In this document: one piece after another, positions 59,642 to 64,000 of the stretch | Position numbering within the stretch: position 1 is the stretch's first letter | How the letters are laid out: each line of letters opens with the position of its first letter | Origin: Nitrosospira sp. | GTDB lineage: Bacteria > Pseudomonadota > Gammaproteobacteria > Burkholderiales > Nitrosomonadaceae | Assembly (NCBI GenBank): GCA_013821425.1 | Contig: JACDGV010000004.1 | Span: 1-64,000, forward strand | DNA length: 64,000 bases | Direction of reading: 5' to 3' | Notes under the pieces: generated by a model | Database searches by the model: none | What the model saw: the letters and a program-made list of their open reading frames with translations, nothing else | Told to the model about the DNA's origin: nothing | Made by a program: the position numbers and the translations under genes

Positions 59642-60106
59642 TTACATCTGGCTCTGCAGCCAGTTCTGGATGCCGACTTTCTGCATGACCTGGAGCTGGG
59701 TTTCCAGCCAGTCGATGTGTTTCTCGGTATCTTCCAGTATTTCCTTCAACAGCTCTCGCGACACATAATCCTTTGCCCCTTCGCAAGCGGCAATACCGCC
59801 TAGCAGTGTCTCGCGTGCAGCCAGTTCCAGCCTAAGGTCGCAATCAACGCATTCTTCAGCCTTCTCGCCGATCAGGAGCTTGCCGAGTTCCTGCAGATTG
59901 GGCAATCCCTCCAGAAACAGGATACGCTCGATCAGCGCATCGGCATGTTTCATTTCCTCTATGGACTCGTCGTATTCTTTTTTTCCCAGACCGTCGAAGC
60001 CCCAATTCCTATACATGCGGGCATGAAGGAAATACTGATTGATGGCGGTCAATTCATGTTGCAGTTGGCGGTTGAGCCACTGGATGATGTCTGCGCTGCT
60101 TTTCAT
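59642..60106 (-). CDS. bfr: Bacterioferritin
   Basis: Bfr stores iron in a 24-mer with heme between subunits. The ferroxidase and heme ligands are visible: ELTAINQYFLHARM, EEMKHADALIERILFLEG with the heme methionine, and EDTEKHIDWLETQ. The length of 154 is standard. AGGAGG within the end of bfd serves as ribosome-binding site, and the gene starts two bases after the bfd stop, so the two are coupled. A clear terminator follows. Confidence 0.97.
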   Translation of the reverse strand: MKSSADIIQWLNRQLQHELTAINQYFLHARMYRNWGFDGLGKKEYDESIEEMKHADALIERILFLEGLPNLQELGKLLIGEKAEECVDCDLRLELAARETLLGGIAACEGAKDYVSRELLKEILEDTEKHIDWLETQLQVMQKVGIQNWLQSQM

Positions 60107-60108
60107 GT

Positions 60109-60342
60109 TTATGCCTCCTCAGGCGAGATCTCGCGTAGGCGAGTGGGTTTGGGTAGATGATGTTGTGTCGTGGTTTTTTGCATCAGTGCTTTTTCCAGTA
60201 CCTCCTTGGCATGGCAGGCACATATACCGCACTGTTCGCTCACGCCCAGGCAGGTTTTCAAATCCCGCATCCGGTCCGCGCCCTTGTGGACAGCTTCCCG
60301 GATAGCAGTATCGGTTACACCTTTGCAGACACAAATATACAT
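60109..60342 (-). CDS. bfd: Bacterioferritin-associated ferredoxin
   Basis: Bfd gives electrons to Bfr to release stored iron. The 77-residue chain starts MYICVCKGVTDTAIREAV and has the four cluster cysteines as CVC and CGICACH. A tail of about 25 polar residues follows the usual domain. It lies between hemP and bfr in one transcript. Confidence 0.94.
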   Translation of the reverse strand: MYICVCKGVTDTAIREAVHKGADRMRDLKTCLGVSEQCGICACHAKEVLEKALMQKTTTQHHLPKPTRLREISPEEA

Positions 60343-60361
60343 GAAGAGCGCCTTAAGTCTA

Positions 60362-60556
60362 CTATTTAGTCAAAATCAGCTTGCCGTTGCGGGTACGCCG
60401 CAATCGATATTGCTCGCCGCGGTGCTGAATGAAAACCTCGTCTCCGTGGGCAAAAAGGGTATCGCTGTAGATGCGCCTGTTCCGGTCCAGCATGGCGACA
60501 TTCTGGACATTCTGTTTATCCACGTGAGTTTCCGGAACTGCAAGTACCTTATCCAT
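60362..60556 (-). CDS. hemP: Hemin uptake protein HemP
   Basis: HemP is a small protein (64 residues) found in heme uptake loci, in some bacteria acting as a positive regulator of heme transport genes. The conserved end VFIQHRGEQYRLRRTRNGKLILTK-like region (here IQHRGEQYRLRRTRNGKLIL) marks the family. The start codon is ATG 60556, preceded by a weak site. No heme transporter is beside it. Its promoter region holds a Fur-box-like sequence, so it should be switched on when iron is low, while bfr is in the same direction just behind it. Confidence 0.88.
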   Translation of the reverse strand: MDKVLAVPETHVDKQNVQNVAMLDRNRRIYSDTLFAHGDEVFIQHRGEQYRLRRTRNGKLILTK

Positions 60557-60574
60557 TTGGGGCGTCCCCGCGAT

Positions 60575-60600
60575 TATTAATGAGAATGATTCGTAATTAT
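60575..60600. promoter_or_regulatory. Fur-box-like site upstream of hemP-bfd-bfr
   Basis: ATTAATGAGAATGATTCGTA resembles the Fur consensus (GATAATGATAATCATTATC), with the AATGAGAATGATT core matching best. It starts about 20 bases before the hemP ATG, where it would block RNA polymerase. Confidence 0.65.
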
Positions 60601-60634
60601 ATTCACTTCTAACAGAAACACAAGGCCCCTGGTG

Positions 60635-60648
60635 AAAAAAATTTTTTT
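60635..60648. promoter_or_regulatory. A7T7 palindrome upstream of hemP
   Basis: Seven A followed by seven T sit about 80 bases before the hemP start. It could act as an UP element or a bend; no more can be said. Confidence 0.3.
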
Positions 60649-61525
60649 GCCTGGTTCAGAATGGGTGTAACGTACGCAGGCTGTATCGAGTAGCCAACAA
60701 TCTGGCGTTACAGGTTCCGCAATAAACGCCGCCGAAGGTGGCGAATTATTAGCAATCTACAACTCAAAGTACAACTCATAGCCGGCTCTGCTCGACGTCC
60801 GCTCCCGCACTCTCGAAATCCGTATCCGGTACGTCGATATAGCAGATTTTTGTTCACGCGGCCCCCAATGGCTGAGGCAAGAGCGCTCGAAGTCGGGGAC
60901 AAAATGGATGAAGGTCCCTGACCAAGCACAAAATATCGAGCCTCTCGGTGCTTGCGGACATCATCAAATCAACGTACAGCGCAGCCAGATATTTCACTCT
61001 GGAAGATAGAGACAGCTCTCCCCTCACATTCTGTCTGGGGATTGGCGCGGCCTGGATTTCGTCAAGATGTCGTAATATTGCCGCGTTCATCCCGCGGACA
61101 ACATAGTAGAATGCCCATCAAACCGCGGATGCATGTTTGACGTCGCAAGGATACATGGAGCACCTGCCATCAACTTCCAAATTCTGGCTGACTATTTCTG
61201 GTGCATGCGGGTTCGCCTCCACCCTTCTTGAATGGCTTCCGCAGAGCGCCATGCTGGCGAGATCCGGAATGCTTACGAACCACACGACGAAAGTGATAGC
61301 CTGTTCCGCCATGCCCGATAGCGCAGCGAGCGTAGCCAGGGGGGCGTCGGCTTCACTGCAATCCGTAGAGAATAATGCTGCGGAACAAGACCTGCTTGAT
61401 GAGTCCCCGGCAACGGGACACGAGCACTCGCGTTTCCGCCTTTCTCACAAACCGAGATCATTCCAATGAACTGCTGCCGCGCCCTCCTGCCGGCAAATCC
61501 GGCGGGTTATCCAGGGATTTTCTGA
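60649..61525. other. gene-poor stretch before the polysaccharide export genes
   Basis: About 880 bases hold only short frames without ribosome-binding sites. Two are slightly protein-like: 60854-61090 minus (ending YLAALYVDLMMSASTERLD...) and 61137-61469 plus (with FWLTISGACGFASTLLEWL, a possible membrane piece). I could not match either to a family. This may be remnant DNA at the border of the accessory polysaccharide region. Confidence 0.4.
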
Positions 61526-62308
61526 ATGTTTGCGACCGCATTACGCGATTTAAGCGCAAGCCTTGCCGCATGGCGGCTCTGGTCCCTTCTGGGCTGGCTG
61601 GAAATCCGCCAACGCTATGCTCGCTCCAAGCTTGGACCGTTCTGGCTGACAATCAGCATGGGCGTCATAGTCGGTTCGATCGGTATAGTCTATGGCACGC
61701 TTTTTAACCAGAACCTCGCCGACTATCTACCCATGATGGGAATTGGGCTGGTTTTCTGGAGCTTGCTCACCGGCATTATTAATGAAAGTTGCCTGGCATA
61801 CATCAACTCGGCGGGCTACATCCGGCAGACCTCAACACCCAAGCTGCTGTTCATGCTCCAGGTCGGCTGGCGCAACTTAATGATCTTCTTGCATAACTTT
61901 GTCATAGTAATTTTGCTGCTAGCGGTTTTTGGCTCAAAGGACTGGTCTACTCTTCCAATATTCATCCCTGGTCTTGTACTGTTTATCCTCAACGCGCTAT
62001 GGATTGGACAAGTCGCTGGCGTAATATCGGCACGGTTTCGTGATCTCCCGCAAATTACCGCAGCCATGCTGCAGATGGCATTTTATGTCACACCGATTTT
62101 GTATCATCCAAGCATGCTCAACAAGCATCAATGGATTGTGGACTTCAACCCGTTCGCCCATCTACTCGACCTGGTTCGCGGTCCCTTGATCGGCGACCCT
62201 CCAAGTGTCCTGACATGGTGCGTGACAGGGGTTATGGCAGTACTGGGCTGGCTGCTGGCATTGGCGTTGACCGAACGCTACCTCAAGCGCATTCCCTACT
62301 GGGTATAG
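61526..62308 (+). CDS. Polysaccharide ABC transporter permease (Wzm type)
   Basis: This 260-residue ABC-2 permease exports lipid-linked polysaccharides such as O-antigen or capsule. It opens with the family's amphipathic interface segment WSLLGWLEIRQRYARSKLGPFW and has about six membrane helices. The C-terminal ends RYLKRIPYWV. The ATPase gene follows after three bases. The upstream site AGGGA is weak. The genes around it should make or modify the exported polymer; only a methyltransferase is visible before the window ends. Confidence 0.92.
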   Translation: MFATALRDLSASLAAWRLWSLLGWLEIRQRYARSKLGPFWLTISMGVIVGSIGIVYGTLFNQNLADYLPMMGIGLVFWSLLTGIINESCLAYINSAGYIRQTSTPKLLFMLQVGWRNLMIFLHNFVIVILLLAVFGSKDWSTLPIFIPGLVLFILNALWIGQVAGVISARFRDLPQITAAMLQMAFYVTPILYHPSMLNKHQWIVDFNPFAHLLDLVRGPLIGDPPSVLTWCVTGVMAVLGWLLALALTERYLKRIPYWV

Positions 62309-62311
62309 CCG

Positions 62312-63079
62312 ATGAGTTTAATACAGTTGCAGAACGTTAGCGTGGATCTGCCGGTGTTTGAAATGGGAGGTCGTTCCCTGAAAAAGCGGCTCGTCGCGCT
62401 AGGGCGGCGCGACCGTATCGCCAAGGATAACGACGGCGTTGTGGTCGTAAGGGCGCTGGACAGTTTGAACCTGACCCTGCAAGAGGGAGACCGCGTGGGG
62501 TTGATTGGCCGCAATGGCGCCGGGAAGAGTACACTGCTGCGAGTACTGGCCGGCATTTATCCCCCAACGTCCGGGCACATCTACAGTCGTGGCCGCATCG
62601 TGCCCCTGCTGGATATCAGCCTGGGCATGGATGAGCTCTCGACCGGCCGGCAGAACGTCCGCCTGCGCGGCCTCCTGCTTGGCATGAGCGATGCTGAAAT
62701 CCGGCGCAAAACGGAGGAGATCGCTACGTTCACCGAGCTTGGCGACCATCTGGACCTGCCCCTTCGCACGTATTCCAGCGGCATGCGCCTGCGGCTGGCG
62801 TTTGCGGTCTCCACTGCTGTGGATGCCGATATCCTGCTTCTGGACGAAGTCATCGGTGTAGGCGACGTGTCCTTCATGAAAAAAGCCGAGGAACGCATGC
62901 TGGATTTGCATAACCGCGCCAAGATCGTAGTTCTTGCTTCGCACAGTGATGAGGTAATCCGCAAGATGTGCAATAAAGCACTGTGGATGGATCGTGGGCG
63001 CGCCCGGGAATTTGGTACGGTTGATTTTGTGACAGGGAAGTATATCGAGGAACAGGCAACGAGCATGCTGCCGCCGTAA
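62312..63079 (+). CDS. Polysaccharide ABC transporter ATPase (Wzt type)
   Basis: This 255-residue ATPase powers the permease just upstream. Walker A is LIGRNGAGKSTLLR, the signature is YSSGMRLRLAFA and Walker B is ILLLDEVIGVGD, the pattern of O-antigen and teichoic acid exporters. It lacks the extra C-terminal carbohydrate-binding domain of long Wzt proteins, so the substrate may be recognised by other means. A GC-rich hairpin (GGGGG/CCCCC, 63097-63111) follows the gene. Confidence 0.94.
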   Translation: MSLIQLQNVSVDLPVFEMGGRSLKKRLVALGRRDRIAKDNDGVVVVRALDSLNLTLQEGDRVGLIGRNGAGKSTLLRVLAGIYPPTSGHIYSRGRIVPLLDISLGMDELSTGRQNVRLRGLLLGMSDAEIRRKTEEIATFTELGDHLDLPLRTYSSGMRLRLAFAVSTAVDADILLLDEVIGVGDVSFMKKAEERMLDLHNRAKIVVLASHSDEVIRKMCNKALWMDRGRAREFGTVDFVTGKYIEEQATSMLPP

Positions 63080-63270
63080 TTTATTCACCGGCCTGAGGGG
63101 GAAATGCCCCCCACCTGGGGAGTTTTGACGGACAGCAATGGAGAGATGATTGAAATCATTTTCCAACCGCAGGCGCTCAGGCATATGATTCTTTTGGTTT
63201 CCATGTCGGAACCACAATTGTAGAATTTTGCGATTAAGCAGCGCTATTAGCTAAGGGTACTAAGGGTAAG
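63080..63270 (+). other. gap after the exporter ATPase gene, with hairpin and short direct repeat
   Basis: The hairpin GGGGG-AAATG-CCCCC (63097-63111) starts 18 bases after the stop codon but has no T-run. CTAAGGGTA is repeated directly at 63251-63259 and 63260-63268, right before the methyltransferase start. Otherwise I see no gene. Confidence 0.4.
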
Positions 63271-63978
63271 ATGGGTGACAAAGTGGATGAAAGTTTGGGT
63301 ATTGGGCTTGCAGCCGGCGATTTGCACTATCGCGCCTATGTTGGCCCGCCGGAGGATTACGACTTGGTGGCGGCAATGAGCTTTGGATTGCTTACCTCGC
63401 TTGGACTGAGAGGCCGTCATAGATTGTTGGATATTGGCTGCGGCTCGTGCCGGCTAGGACGCTTATTTATACCCTATTTAAATAAAGGAAAATACTTTGG
63501 TTTAGAACCAAACGAATGGCTGGTAAAGGAAGGGATAGCAAGGGAGATCGGTAATGATCTGATACAGCTTAAAAGTCCGATCTTTACCTTCGGTGATTCT
63601 GTTGACCAGATCGCCAAACCGGCATTTTTTGATTTTGCAATCGCGCAGTCCATTTTTAGCCACTGTGGGCAGGACCTGCTCGAAAAGCATCTGGCTGCCA
63701 TTTCAGATTCGCTAAAGCCCAACGGTGCGCTAGTAGCAACATTTATTGCCGGGGACGTTGATTCAAACCAAGAAGGCTGGGTATATCCAGGCTGTACTTC
63801 CTACAACTTGAACAGTATGAGAACGATGGCATGCGCTGGCGGTTTCAATTTTCTCTTGCTTGACTGGCTGCATCCTCGTCAGAACTGGGCGTTATTTGCT
63901 AAACCAGATTTCGATACATCATGGCTGCGAGATCGGCCGGTAACCTGGAATACGTGGCTAAAGCATGGGCCAAAATAG
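63271..63978 (+). CDS. Class I SAM-dependent methyltransferase
   Basis: The 235-residue protein has motif I in LLDIGCGSCRLGRLF and the acidic motif II region in YFGLEPNEW, followed by FDFAIAQSIFSHCGQD. It is a soluble class I methyltransferase of the type often found in polysaccharide clusters, where it may cap or decorate the sugar chain; the real substrate is unknown. GGGTAAG lies directly before the ATG at 63271. Its base composition looks more AT-rich than its neighbours, which may point to transfer. Confidence 0.85.
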   Translation: MGDKVDESLGIGLAAGDLHYRAYVGPPEDYDLVAAMSFGLLTSLGLRGRHRLLDIGCGSCRLGRLFIPYLNKGKYFGLEPNEWLVKEGIAREIGNDLIQLKSPIFTFGDSVDQIAKPAFFDFAIAQSIFSHCGQDLLEKHLAAISDSLKPNGALVATFIAGDVDSNQEGWVYPGCTSYNLNSMRTMACAGGFNFLLLDWLHPRQNWALFAKPDFDTSWLRDRPVTWNTWLKHGPK

Positions 63979-64000
63979 GCTGGTAGAAATCGGTCCAACT

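Overview
The window looks like the chromosome of an ammonia-oxidising betaproteobacterium close to Nitrosospira (Nitrosomonadaceae). This is inferred from gene content and order: tig-clpP-clpX-lon-hupB-ppiD; ndk-rlmN-rodZ-ispG-hisS-yfgM-bamB-der; rpe-gph-trpE; a LuxI-type synthase; and a two-domain multicopper oxidase. At the left edge a minus-strand gene begins with 18 codons that resemble the N-terminus of an AmoC (ammonia monooxygenase subunit C), though this is only a fragment. I see no transposase, integrase, phage gene, rRNA or CRISPR array.

Layout. 0-0.8 kb: the truncated amoC-like start and its long non-coding leader. 0.8-5.5 kb (+): priA, argH and a fructosamine-kinase-family gene. 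5.7-14.4 kb (-): a peptide ABC transporter operon (lipoprotein receptor, two permeases, fused double ATPase) ending in prfC. 14.5-15.3 kb (+): fabI. 15.3-24.2 kb (-): the protein quality-control block tRNA-Leu, tig, clpP, clpX, lon, hupB, tRNA-Val, tRNA-Asp, ppiD. lon has a sigma32-like promoter and a terminator that starts inside its stop region. 24.3-28.5 kb (-): an SDR gene, hpnD and groES-groEL behind a perfect CIRCE operator. 28.6-31.6 kb (+): bioA and dacB. 31.7-34.9 kb (-): rpe-gph-trpE. 35.1-35.5 kb (+): apaG. 35.6-44.3 kb (-): the ndk-to-der block. 44.5-52.0 kb (-): an M1-type peptidase coupled to a ChaN-PDZ protein, then purL. 52.1-55.1 kb (+): nnrDE, a 2-Cys peroxiredoxin and a ferritin-like gene.

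From 55.1 kb the content becomes accessory: a short gene cut by a dispersed repeat; a LuxI-type acyl-homoserine-lactone synthase with a lux-box-like palindrome upstream and a degenerate receiver-like protein downstream; a two-domain multicopper oxidase; a DUF2325 gene; and an iron group (hemP-bfd-bfr) behind a Fur-box-like site. After about 0.9 kb with no convincing gene, a polysaccharide ABC exporter pair and a methyltransferase run toward the right edge.

The most notable points are the luxI/lux-box/pseudo-receiver unit with no luxR in view, the dispersed repeat built on CTAAGGAAGCCCTGAAC, the CIRCE site shared by divergent groES and bioA, and the left-edge amoC-like start. Strand calls and motifs were read directly. 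Family assignments come from recognised motifs and memory without a database search. Start codons were chosen from ribosome-binding sites, operon spacing and usual family length, and are noted where uncertain.
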